The notes beneath the pieces are model-generated. The model saw only the letters and a program-made list of their open reading frames with translations. It was not told the origin of the DNA and did no database searches. From NCBI GenBank assembly GCA_938003665.1, contig CALKYI010000406.1, positions 1 through 6,980 on the forward strand: 6,980 nucleotides of DNA. The letters are read 5' to 3'. The translations under genes and the position numbers were made by a program. The DNA is from an uncultured Flavobacteriales bacterium. Lineage in GTDB: Bacteria; Bacteroidota; Bacteroidia; Flavobacteriales_D; Sanyastnellaceae. Below are positions 1 through 6,911 of the stretch, piece after piece; position 1 is the stretch's first letter; each line of letters starts with the position of its first letter.

Positions 1-707
1 GCGTGCTCACCGTGATGGCCGAGACCGTGCCGGACTGGCACGACCGCTACCGCGGTACGTTTGTGGCACTCGAATGGGTATTCACGGGGCTGTTTACCGT
101 TGAATACATCACCCGACTGCTCGTGGTCAAGCGACCGCTGCGCTACGCCACCAGCTTTTTTGGCGTGGTCGACCTGCTCGCCATTCTGCCCACGTTTGTA
201 GGGCTGCTCATTCCTGGGTCGGGCAGCCTGCGCGTCATCCGCATCCTGCGGCTGTTGCGGGCATTTCGTGTGCTGAAGTTGGTCGGGTTCATTGAGGAAG
301 CCCGAGGCCTTCAGACCGCCCTGCGGGCGAGCCGCAGGCGTATCATCGTCTTTTTGAGCGTGGTGTTGGCCTTGGTGACCATCCTAGGTACACTGATGTA
401 CCTCGTGGAAGACGGGCAATCCGGTTTTTCGAGCATTCCAAAAAGCATTTACTGGGCCATTGTTACGGTGACAACCGTTGGCTACGGCGACATCGCCCCT
501 CAAACCATAGCCGGCCAGGTCATCGCCTCGTGCATGATGATCATCGGTTACGCCATCATCGCTGTGCCTACGGGCATGATCGGGGTCGAAATGATTCGAA
601 AAGGCGCATCGCCTGGCAGTGTATCCACGCAGGCCTGCCCGGGGTGCGGCCGAGACGGTCATGATTCGGATGCCGACTACTGCAAGCACTGCGGAAACGC
701 CTTGTAA
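1..707 (+). CDS. Voltage-gated potassium channel, 5' end missing, with C-terminal zinc-ribbon-like tail
   Basis: This is a six-transmembrane voltage-sensor potassium channel of the inner membrane (ion transport protein family), cut at its 5' end by the window edge. The first complete codon is at base 3, and the 234 visible residues begin inside what should be S1. Segments in order: S2 about residues 20-42, S3 about 48-68, S4 about 75-95, S5 about 113-136, pore helix about 145-157, S6 about 168-197. S4 has a basic residue at every third position (R77, R80, R83, R86, R89, K92), the mark of a voltage sensor. The selectivity filter is TVGYG at 158-162, followed by D163, which indicates K+ selectivity. 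After S6 there is a short tail with two CxxC pairs (C212, C215, C227, C230) that could bind one zinc. No RCK or cyclic-nucleotide domain follows. The GTG at base 3 is in frame but would give a channel without S1, so it is probably not the true start. Confidence 0.93.
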   Translation, partial: VLTVMAETVPDWHDRYRGTFVALEWVFTGLFTVEYITRLLVVKRPLRYATSFFGVVDLLAILPTFVGLLIPGSGSLRVIRILRLLRAFRVLKLVGFIEEARGLQTALRASRRRIIVFLSVVLALVTILGTLMYLVEDGQSGFSSIPKSIYWAIVTVTTVGYGDIAPQTIAGQVIASCMMIIGYAIIAVPTGMIGVEMIRKGASPGSVSTQACPGCGRDGHDSDADYCKHCGNAL

Positions 708-713
708 ATTTCC

Positions 714-743
714 TTGCATTCTTTGGCCTGTGTGCTAAATTGC
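714..743 (+). promoter_or_regulatory. Probable Bacteroidota-type promoter of the acyl-CoA ligase operon
   Basis: TTG at 714-716 is followed after 19 bp by TAAATTGC at 736-743. The known Bacteroidota primary-sigma consensus is TTG or TTTG near -33 and TAnnTTTG near -7, 17-23 bp apart; the second box matches at four of its six fixed positions (TA, then TT). It lies in the 88-bp gap upstream of the ATG at 796, so transcription would start near 750 and leave a leader of about 45 bases. The start codon has no Shine-Dalgarno sequence; its upstream bases read gcaaattcacgacc. The assignment comes from sequence match only. Confidence 0.5.
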
Positions 744-749
744 CAAACC

Positions 750-762
750 TGTCCGCCGGACA
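750..762. promoter_or_regulatory. 13-bp perfect palindrome at the predicted transcription start, possible operator
   Basis: TGTCCGCCGGACA is a 6-bp inverted repeat around a single central C. It begins about 7 bases after the putative -7 box, where a bound repressor would block transcription initiation. As RNA it could also form a short 5-bp stem with a 3-base loop, which is too small and has no U-run to be a terminator. The palindrome is seen directly; the operator role is inferred from position. Confidence 0.3.
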
Positions 763-795
763 CCTTTCCGGTCAACAGCACGCAAATTCACGACC

Positions 796-2568
796 ATGAG
801 CCAACCAACTCGCTTATTTGACTTTCCCCGGTACCAATTGGCCAACCGCCCCTTGGACCTGATGATGACCATGCCAAACAACGGCAACCGCATCTCGTAT
901 TCAACTGAACAATTCGTCGAAGCCGTCGACCGCACTGCGCGCGGCTTGATTGCCATGGGCCTCAACGCCGGCGACAAAGTGGCCTTGGTGTCGCACAACA
1001 ACCGCTGCGAGTGGAACATCATGGACCACGCCATCATGTCGGTAGGCGCCATCAACTGCCCGCTGTACCCCACGATGACGGAGGCGGATTACGAATACAT
1101 CCTCAACCACAGCGAGAGCCGGTACTGCGCCGTTAGCAACCAAGAACTTTATGACAAAGTGATGTCCATCAAGGACAAAATCCCAACGCTCGAGCACGTA
1201 TTCATGTTCGAACACGGCAATGGCAACCACTGGTCGGCCATCGCGGAAGCAGGAAGCGAAGAGCAACAGGCCGAATTAGACGCCCGCATGGCAGCTGTGA
1301 AACCGGAGGACCTGGCGACCATTATTTACACGTCCGGCACCACCGGAACACCCAAGGGAGTCATGCTCAGCCACAACAACATCACGCAGACCGTGATGCA
1401 CAGCATTCCCCGGATCCCACCGGTGCTCCGCGATGCGGACTACCGCGTATTGAGCTTTTTGCCGGTGTGCCACATTTTCGAGCGCATGCTCCACTACTTG
1501 TACATGTACATCGGAGCCAACATCTACTTCGCAGAAAGCCTCGAGACCATCAAGGAGGACTTGGCCTACAGCCAGCCTACGGTGTTCACCGCGGTTCCGC
1601 GTTTGCTGGAGAAATTCTACGACGGCATTGTCCAAAAAGGTCGAGCAGCCGGCGGCGCAAAAGCCGCCATCTTCAATTGGGCCGTTGACCTCGCCCTGCA
1701 ATGGGAGCCCGACGGCCAAAACGGTGGCTTCTACGAATGGAAATTGGGCATCGCCCGGAAGCTGGTCTTCAGCAAGGTCAAAACCGCCCTCGGCTTGGAC
1801 AACATCCGAGCGGTCGCTTGCGGATCAGCTGCGCTGGCCCCTCGCCTCGCGCGTTTCTTCTGCGCTGCAGACATTCCGATCTACGAGGGCTATGGCTTGA
1901 CCGAAACGAGCCCTGTAGTGACCGTAAACTCCACGGTCGAACCCGGTTTGTTACGCGTCGGCTACGTCGGCAAGCTCATCGACGGTGTTGAAGTCAAATT
2001 CGGTGCCGACGACGAAATCCTCGTACGCGGATTCAACGTCATGATGGGCTACTACAAGGACGAAGAAAAAACCGCTGAGGTGATGACCGACGATTGGTTC
2101 CACACGGGCGACATCGGGCGCATGGACGACGGGTTCCTCAAGATCACCGACCGCAAGAAGGAGATGTTCAAGACATCGGGCGGCAAGTACGTCGCGCCGC
2201 AGTTGCTCGAAAACGCCCTCAAAGCTTCCTTGTTCATTGAGCAAGTCATGGTGGTAGGTGAAGGCCAGAAATTCCCCGGCGCTCTCGTCGTGCCAAGCGC
2301 CGAGGCGGTGAAGGAATGGTGCAAGCGCAAGAACCACCCGTTCCCGGGAATGGAGGGCATCCGAGACGATGCGCGCATCGCCGCGCGCATCCAAGAGGAC
2401 GTCGATCGATTGATGGAACCGTTTGCGAAATGGGAAAAGGTCAAGGCCATCCGCATTTTGCCGACGATGTTCGCCATTGAAAACGGCGAGCTGACGCCGA
2501 CGCTCAAGCTGAAGCGTAAGCCCATCAAGGAACATTACCAGGGCGAAATCGACCAGCTCTACGCATAA
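796..2568 (+). CDS. Long-chain fatty acid--CoA ligase (AMP-forming)
   Basis: This enzyme activates a fatty acid with ATP to an acyl-AMP and then to acyl-CoA, feeding beta-oxidation or lipid synthesis; it acts in the cytoplasm or at the inner membrane face. The 590 residues carry the full set of ANL-superfamily motifs. The P-loop-like A3 motif YTSGTTGTPKG spans 178-188. The long-chain-type LSFLPVCHIFER stretch follows. A5, YGLTET, is at 366-371; A7, HTGD, is at 436-439; the hinge region DRKKE starts at D452, with SGGKY following (K464). Near the C-terminus LTPTLKLKRK (566-575) contains the probable catalytic lysine, about K571. Length and motif wording fit the long-chain ligase group (COG1022) better than acetyl- or short-chain synthetases. 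The ATG at 796 follows a good promoter. The gene leads a likely operon, with a PAP2 phosphatase gene starting 15 bp downstream. Exact chain length cannot be read from sequence. Confidence 0.93.
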   Translation: MSQPTRLFDFPRYQLANRPLDLMMTMPNNGNRISYSTEQFVEAVDRTARGLIAMGLNAGDKVALVSHNNRCEWNIMDHAIMSVGAINCPLYPTMTEADYEYILNHSESRYCAVSNQELYDKVMSIKDKIPTLEHVFMFEHGNGNHWSAIAEAGSEEQQAELDARMAAVKPEDLATIIYTSGTTGTPKGVMLSHNNITQTVMHSIPRIPPVLRDADYRVLSFLPVCHIFERMLHYLYMYIGANIYFAESLETIKEDLAYSQPTVFTAVPRLLEKFYDGIVQKGRAAGGAKAAIFNWAVDLALQWEPDGQNGGFYEWKLGIARKLVFSKVKTALGLDNIRAVACGSAALAPRLARFFCAADIPIYEGYGLTETSPVVTVNSTVEPGLLRVGYVGKLIDGVEVKFGADDEILVRGFNVMMGYYKDEEKTAEVMTDDWFHTGDIGRMDDGFLKITDRKKEMFKTSGGKYVAPQLLENALKASLFIEQVMVVGEGQKFPGALVVPSAEAVKEWCKRKNHPFPGMEGIRDDARIAARIQEDVDRLMEPFAKWEKVKAIRILPTMFAIENGELTPTLKLKRKPIKEHYQGEIDQLYA

Positions 2569-2583
2569 CGGCGCCCACCTCGG

Positions 2584-3177
2584 ATGGCAGAGACGCTCAT
2601 TAACCTCGACTTCGCGCTCTTCAAGCTGTTCAACACCCCGTGGCCGGGTGGCGACCAGATCATGTGGGCCGTGTCGAGCCTGTGGTGGTGGACCCCGCTC
2701 TACTTGCTCTTGCTATGGGAGCTCTGGAAAAAATCGGACCGGATGTGGGACCGCACCCTCGTGCGGGTGTTTTTCCTCGCATTGTGCATCACCGGGACGG
2801 ACGTCATCTCCGCACGAATCATCAAGCCGGGCGTCCAGCGGTTCCGACCGTCGCATTCCATTGAACTGCGCGATGACGTGCACCTCGTGACGCCACCAGG
2901 CGAAGCCCAACCATACCGCGGTGGGCGCTTCGGATTCGTGAGCTCGCACGCGGCCAACTATACCGGCATCGCCCTTTATTTCGGGCTCCTGCTTGGCGGC
3001 GGTACGTGGCTGTGGGTGCTGCTCAGCTGGGCGGTCCTCATTGGCTACAGCCGCATGTACCTCGGGGTACATTTCCCACTGGACATCGCCGGAGGCATGC
3101 TGCTCGGCGCCTTCATCGGGTACGTCATGTGGCGCGTCCAGAACAAACTCGTCGGAACCCCCATCAACCTCGAATGA
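2584..3177 (+). CDS. PAP2-family membrane phosphatase (lipid phosphate or undecaprenyl-pyrophosphate phosphatase-like)
   Basis: This 197-residue integral membrane protein has the three signatures of the type 2 phosphatidic acid phosphatase superfamily. The first is K81 with six residues to R88-P89 (KxxxxxxRP). The second is SSHA at 120-123, in place of the common PSGH, with H122 as the likely general acid. The third is S156-R157 to H163 to D167 (SRxxxxxHxxxD), where H163 is the expected phosphohistidine nucleophile. About five hydrophobic segments are visible, near 33-46, 58-80, 125-139, 141-159 and 166-185, which would place the active site at the outer face. Likely substrates are phosphatidic acid, phosphatidylglycerol phosphate or undecaprenyl pyrophosphate; the sequence does not decide among them. 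The gene starts 15 bp after the acyl-CoA ligase gene and overlaps crcB by 4 bp, so all three are probably co-transcribed. The ligase neighbour favours a lipid role by inference. Confidence 0.88.
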   Translation: MAETLINLDFALFKLFNTPWPGGDQIMWAVSSLWWWTPLYLLLLWELWKKSDRMWDRTLVRVFFLALCITGTDVISARIIKPGVQRFRPSHSIELRDDVHLVTPPGEAQPYRGGRFGFVSSHAANYTGIALYFGLLLGGGTWLWVLLSWAVLIGYSRMYLGVHFPLDIAGGMLLGAFIGYVMWRVQNKLVGTPINLE

Positions 3178-3554
3178 ATTTCCTCGCCGTTTTCATCGGT
3201 GGCGGGCTCGGAAGCCTCGCTCGGTACAGCCTCGGGTTGGGAATCAACAAGCTCGGATGGCTCTCCCCTTGGGGCACATTGGCCTCCAATGTGTTGGCTA
3301 CGGCCTTGCTGTTGACCTTAATGGTCCAAGCATCAGCGGGTGCGGCCGGCTGGCCGGCGAAGTCCCAGCCGCTTTTCCTTCTCTTGACCGTGGGGTTTTG
3401 CGGGGCCTTCTCCACTTTTTCCACCTTCGCTGCTGACACGCTCACGTTGCACGCCTCGCACGGAATGGCCTGGTCGGTGGCCAATGTGCTCGCCAACGTG
3501 CTTTTGTGCTTGGCCGTCGGAGCCCTTGTCTGGACGAATTCACCCGCCAATTGA
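3174..3554 (+). CDS. crcB: CrcB/Fluc fluoride ion channel
   Basis: Fluc proteins are small dimeric fluoride channels of the inner membrane that let toxic fluoride leave the cell. The 126-residue protein has the family's usual length and four hydrophobic helices. Visible motifs are GGGLGSLARY at 9-18, the GTLASN stretch ending in the conserved N39, and GFCGAFSTFSTF at 74-85. That last motif holds the phenylalanines (F79, F82, F85) of the family's FSTF region, which line the pore. The start chosen is the ATG at 3174, inside the ATGA overlap with the PAP2 stop. It gives a protein beginning MNFLAVFIGGG, exactly where the family normally begins. An upstream in-frame ATG at 3006 would add 56 residues of out-of-frame PAP2 sequence and is rejected. 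No crcB (fluoride) riboswitch can precede it, because the upstream DNA codes for PAP2, so expression should follow the ligase operon. Confidence 0.93.
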   Translation: MNFLAVFIGGGLGSLARYSLGLGINKLGWLSPWGTLASNVLATALLLTLMVQASAGAAGWPAKSQPLFLLLTVGFCGAFSTFSTFAADTLTLHASHGMAWSVANVLANVLLCLAVGALVWTNSPAN

Positions 3555-3584
3555 TAGCCACCGACGCGCTCCGGCGTACCTTTA
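3551..3584 (+). promoter_or_regulatory. Probable Bacteroidota-type promoter of the pafA-M61 unit
   Basis: TTG at 3551-3553, overlapping the crcB stop codon, is followed after 23 bp by TACCTTTA at 3577-3584, which matches TAnnTTTG at all but the last base. Transcription would start near 3591, giving a leader of about 20 bases. The ATG at 3613 is preceded by ctcaaaatcacttttcag, which is A/T-rich and lacks a Shine-Dalgarno sequence, as usual in Bacteroidota. The gap shows no strong terminator hairpin; the only inverted repeat is a 4-bp ACGC/GCGT pair (3564-3567 and 3574-3577). Some read-through from crcB is therefore possible. No PHO-box-like direct repeat was recognised. Confidence 0.45.
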
Positions 3585-3612
3585 ACTGCTGCACCTCAAA
3601 ATCACTTTTCAG

Positions 3613-5478
3613 ATGAAACCATCCGCATTGATTCGCCTGGCTTTTCTCACCATGTGCATGGGCTTGATGTTTGGGCCTTCAACGGCTGTCGGTCAAATTG
3701 GATTGCCACCTGCGCAAGAACCGCCGAAAGGAGGAAAAGTGGACGAGCAAACCCAGATGCAAAACCGCATCCGCGAGAAGGATGAGATGAAGAAGCAGAT
3801 GGCCGAGCGGGGCGAAAAAACTCCGCCCAAAAAACCAGCTCAGCCCGTGCAACGCGCGCCACGCCCCACGCCCAAACCACCCGCCCCGACAACCAACCTC
3901 GGCGAGCGGCCCAAATTGGTCATCGGCATCACGGTGGATCAGATGCGCATGGACTACCTCTATCGGTTTTGGGATGCCTTCGGCGATGACGGTTTCAAGC
4001 GCTTGATTGAAAAAGGATTTGTGTGCGGGGACCACCACTTTGGCTATGCCCCCACCTACACGGGACCCGGCCACGCGTCCATCTTCACGGGTACCACTCC
4101 CCGCTCTCACGGCATCATCGGCAACGATTGGTACGACCGCGCGTCGGGAAGCTCCGTGTATTGTGCCTCGGACGCTTCCGTACAAACGGTTGGCATTTCG
4201 GATCCAGGCAACACCGCCGGTCACATGTCGCCTCACCGCATGGAAGCGACTACGCTGGGCGACGAGCTCAAACTCGCCACCGGCATGCAATCGAAAGTCA
4301 TTGGCATCAGCATCAAGGACCGTGGTGCCATCCTGCCGGCGGGCCACCTCGCAGACGCGGCTTACTGGTTCTACGGCAAGGACGAAGGCAAGTTCATCAC
4401 CAGCAAGCGCTACATGGACGAAGTACCGCGTTGGGTGGAAAAGTGGAACAAAGGCAAATGGGCCAGCCGCTACATGAAGCAACCGTGGGCCATGAACCTT
4501 TCAGAGGAGGCCTTGTCCATTCAGACGGAGGACAACACGCCTTATGAGCGGCCCTTCAAAGGCGACAACAACCCGACCTATCCGTACGATCTCAAGTCGC
4601 TCAGCGAGGCCAACGGCGGCTTTGACATCCTCAAAGGCACACCGGTTGGCAACACCCTCGTTGTCGACTTCGCCATTGCGGCCATCGCCGGTGAAGAACT
4701 CGGACGCGACGCGTACACCGACTTGTTGGCCGTCAGTTTTTCTTCCACCGACTACGTTGGGCACCAATTCGGCGTGCACGCTTGGGAAACCATGGACACT
4801 TACGTTCGGCTGGACCAGCAACTTGCTCGGTTCTTCCGATCGCTGGATCAAACGGTCGGTGCCGGACAATGGATGTGCTGGCTGACCGCAGACCACGGCG
4901 CTGCAACCGTTCCGTCGCTGGCACAAGACGCCGGAATTCCAGTGGACTACTGGCAACCCGGCAACCTCATCGACGATGCCAAGGCGGACCTGGCTGCAGC
5001 TTTCGGCGAGGGCGAATGGGTGCTCAATTATTCGAACGACCAATTCTTCCTCAACCGCCCCCTCATCCGTGAGCGGGGGTTGGATTTGGAAGCCATGCAA
5101 CAGCGCGTTAAGGCGTTGGCCTTGGACTACGAAGGCGTGTTCACGGCGGTGACCGGCACCGACCTCGTGCGCGGCAACACCGCCAACGATGAGGTGCTCG
5201 AGCGGTTGCGCAACGGCTGGTCGGCCTCGGCATCGGGCGATGTCATCATCGTTCCCAAACCCGGTTGGATCCAATACAGCCGTAGCGGAACGACCCACGG
5301 TTCGCCGTTTGCGTACGACACCCACGTACCGTTGTTGTTTTATGGATGGCACGTTCCGGCAGGCATCACTTACGAACGCACCTACATCCGGGACATCGCT
5401 CCCACCGTGGCTGCGCTCATCCACAGCCCCATGCCCAACGCTACGACCGGGCGCCCCATCGAAGACCTGTTCGATTGA
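3613..5478 (+). CDS. pafA: PafA-type alkaline phosphatase, exported
   Basis: This is a phosphate-monoester hydrolase of the alkaline phosphatase superfamily (type I phosphodiesterase/nucleotide pyrophosphatase fold) that releases phosphate from organic esters outside the cytoplasm. The 621 residues begin with a Sec signal peptide (K2, R8, hydrophobic 9-21, likely cleavage near A25-V-G-Q). The active-site pattern matches the PafA studied in Elizabethkingia: D109 of VDQMR, Thr nucleophile T150 in PTYTGPGH, N171 of GND, and K235 and R237 of IKDRG. The remaining metal ligands are D380 and H384 (DYVGH), D427 and H428 (ADHG) and H562 (THG). Spacings agree with D38, T79, N100, K162, R164, D305, H309, D352, H353 and H486 of that enzyme, as I recall them. 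K235 and R237 mark a monoesterase rather than a diesterase. Unusual is the stretch at about 30-100 before the catalytic domain, rich in Lys, Pro, Gln and charge. Its stop overlaps the M61 start by one base. Confidence 0.93.
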   Translation: MKPSALIRLAFLTMCMGLMFGPSTAVGQIGLPPAQEPPKGGKVDEQTQMQNRIREKDEMKKQMAERGEKTPPKKPAQPVQRAPRPTPKPPAPTTNLGERPKLVIGITVDQMRMDYLYRFWDAFGDDGFKRLIEKGFVCGDHHFGYAPTYTGPGHASIFTGTTPRSHGIIGNDWYDRASGSSVYCASDASVQTVGISDPGNTAGHMSPHRMEATTLGDELKLATGMQSKVIGISIKDRGAILPAGHLADAAYWFYGKDEGKFITSKRYMDEVPRWVEKWNKGKWASRYMKQPWAMNLSEEALSIQTEDNTPYERPFKGDNNPTYPYDLKSLSEANGGFDILKGTPVGNTLVVDFAIAAIAGEELGRDAYTDLLAVSFSSTDYVGHQFGVHAWETMDTYVRLDQQLARFFRSLDQTVGAGQWMCWLTADHGAATVPSLAQDAGIPVDYWQPGNLIDDAKADLAAAFGEGEWVLNYSNDQFFLNRPLIRERGLDLEAMQQRVKALALDYEGVFTAVTGTDLVRGNTANDEVLERLRNGWSASASGDVIIVPKPGWIQYSRSGTTHGSPFAYDTHVPLLFYGWHVPAGITYERTYIRDIAPTVAALIHSPMPNATTGRPIEDLFD

Positions 5479-6905
5479 TGGCCCACCCCGAATCACAGAC
5501 CATTGCCCTGACCATCCGGCGGTTACTGGACGGTGCACCGCGCATTGAATTGACCGCGGTTTTCCCCACGCGGGAGGCGTTCGACGTTCAATTGCCGACG
5601 TGGCGTCCCGGGCGGTATGAGCTGGGCCAATTCGCGCAGTACGTCTACGCGATGGAGGGGCAAACGGCCGATGGCACCTGGAATGCCCTGAGCAAAACCT
5701 CCCTGCACACCTGGCACGTCCCCGCTGAAACCGAGGCCGTGCGCTGGGTATTCCACGCCGACACATTCAACGCCGGTTCCACCGGAGTTGCCGACGACGT
5801 GCTGTACATCAACCCGGTGAATTGTTTTTTGTATCACCCGGATCATCAAGAGTGGGGGTACCGAATTGTCCTCGCGGACGTACCCAGTGAGTGGGCGGTC
5901 GCGACGGGCCTGCCATCGGAAGAGGGCGCCCTCGTTGCACGCGATGTGCAACACGCCATGGACAGCCCCATCCTCGCAGGGCCCAACCTGTGGCACCGCA
6001 CGTACACGTCCAATGGCATCCCCTTTCACATTTGGGTGTACGGGGAAACCACCCCGGACGAGCAACGGTTCGTGCAGGAGCACCAAGACTTTACGGATGC
6101 GCAGATTGCCCATTTCGGAAGCTTTCCGGCACCGCATTACCACTTCTTGTACGTACTACCTGAACGCGAGGTGCGCCACGGCGTAGAACACGAAGACACG
6201 ACCGTCATCGCCCAAGGGCCGTCGGCAAAATGCCGCACCGAAGAAGGCCATATGGAGCTGATCGGCATCGCTTCCCACGAGTTGTACCACGCCTGGAACG
6301 TCAAGCGCATCCGCCCAGCGGAATGGACACCCTATGACTTTTCGAAGGCCTGTCCCAGCCGCATGGGGTACGTTGCGGAGGGTGTGACCACCTACATGGG
6401 GGACCTCTTCTTGTTCGAAAGCGGGGTGGTCGACCTCGACGGCTGGTGCCGGTTGACCGAGCGCCTCCTCGACCGCCACGTGAACAACCCCGGGCGGTTG
6501 AACATGAGCGTAGCCGATTCCAGCTACGACACGTGGTTGGACGGTTATGTGGCCGGGGTGCCAGGACGAAAAGGCTCCATTTACGTCGAAGGCGCCGTGC
6601 TGGCCTTTTTGTGCGATGTGCGCATCATGCAGTTGACTGGCGGTGAGGCCTCGCTGCAAACAGCGATGCGGCTGCTTTGGGAGCAGTTCGGCAAGCCGCG
6701 CATTGGTTTGACCGAAGCGGATTACTGGTCGGTGCTGAACGAGGTCGCCGGAGCGCCGGATGCCTTGGACGACCTGCGGCGTGATTTTGCGGACGGCACG
6801 GCCGACAGCTGGGACGCACTCGTGGCTGCCATGGAATGGCAAGGGTTGAAACTCAGCAAGGAGCAGCGAGACGGCCTGTGGCGCACGGCCCTTGTCGCCA
6901 GCTAA
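5478..6905 (+). CDS. M61-family metallopeptidase (glycyl aminopeptidase-like), without PDZ domain
   Basis: M61 enzymes are zinc peptidases of the gluzincin group; characterised members remove N-terminal glycine or alanine. The N-terminal domain fills about residues 5-165, with the family-typical LPTWRPGRYEL near the start. The catalytic domain follows: HELYHAWNVKRIRP with H267, E268 and H271 (zinc ligands H267 and H271, catalytic E268), and the third ligand E301 in VAEGVTTYMGDL. The later GSIYVEGAVLAFLCD region is also family-typical. Many M61 proteins run to about 600 residues and end in a PDZ domain; this one stops at 475 residues soon after the catalytic domain, with no PDZ visible. No signal peptide is seen, so it is probably cytoplasmic. 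The start is the ATG at 5478, overlapping the pafA stop as TGATG, which suggests translational coupling. An in-frame ATG at 5346 would add 44 residues of shadow sequence and is rejected. The physiological substrate is unknown. Confidence 0.88.
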   Translation: MAHPESQTIALTIRRLLDGAPRIELTAVFPTREAFDVQLPTWRPGRYELGQFAQYVYAMEGQTADGTWNALSKTSLHTWHVPAETEAVRWVFHADTFNAGSTGVADDVLYINPVNCFLYHPDHQEWGYRIVLADVPSEWAVATGLPSEEGALVARDVQHAMDSPILAGPNLWHRTYTSNGIPFHIWVYGETTPDEQRFVQEHQDFTDAQIAHFGSFPAPHYHFLYVLPEREVRHGVEHEDTTVIAQGPSAKCRTEEGHMELIGIASHELYHAWNVKRIRPAEWTPYDFSKACPSRMGYVAEGVTTYMGDLFLFESGVVDLDGWCRLTERLLDRHVNNPGRLNMSVADSSYDTWLDGYVAGVPGRKGSIYVEGAVLAFLCDVRIMQLTGGEASLQTAMRLLWEQFGKPRIGLTEADYWSVLNEVAGAPDALDDLRRDFADGTADSWDALVAAMEWQGLKLSKEQRDGLWRTALVAS

Positions 6906-6911
6906 AACCCC

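Noticed and set aside
681..718. TGCAA ... TTGCA inverted repeat at the end of the channel gene as a terminator
   Set aside because: The 5-bp arms are about 28 bases apart with no GC-rich stem or U-run, so it is not a plausible intrinsic terminator.
1951..2535. 194-codon minus-strand frame opposite the acyl-CoA ligase
   Set aside because: It is a shadow of the ligase 3' half, with low-complexity composition and no family motif, and has no promoter or spacing of its own.
3006..3173. Upstream in-frame ATG that would lengthen CrcB by 56 residues
   Set aside because: The added residues are Arg/His/Pro-rich out-of-frame PAP2 sequence, and CrcB proteins start exactly at the 3174 position.
3100..3180. 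Fluoride riboswitch upstream of crcB
   Set aside because: The region codes for the PAP2 C-terminus and I could not see a crcB-motif pseudoknot pattern; a covariance-model search would settle it.
3648..3660. Possible lipobox (LTMC, Cys15) in the PafA signal peptide
   Set aside because: The residue before Cys is Met rather than Gly, Ala or Ser, and the Cys lies in the middle of the hydrophobic core, so a signal peptidase I site near residue 27 fits better.
3679..4482. 267-codon minus-strand frame opposite the 5' half of pafA
   Set aside because: It overlaps the signal peptide, linker and nucleophile region of pafA entirely and has no recognisable domain; treated as a shadow.
5346..5477. Upstream in-frame ATG that would lengthen the M61 protein by 44 residues
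   Set aside because: The extension is out-of-frame PafA C-terminal coding sequence rich in His and Arg; the TGATG overlap gives a natural start at 5478.
4501..5766. 421-codon open frame on the minus strand opposite pafA and the start of the M61 gene
   Set aside because: It lies antisense to two genes with complete catalytic motifs, crosses their junction, and its translation is Arg/Gly-rich with no recognisable motif. Long antisense frames are expected in GC-rich coding DNA.
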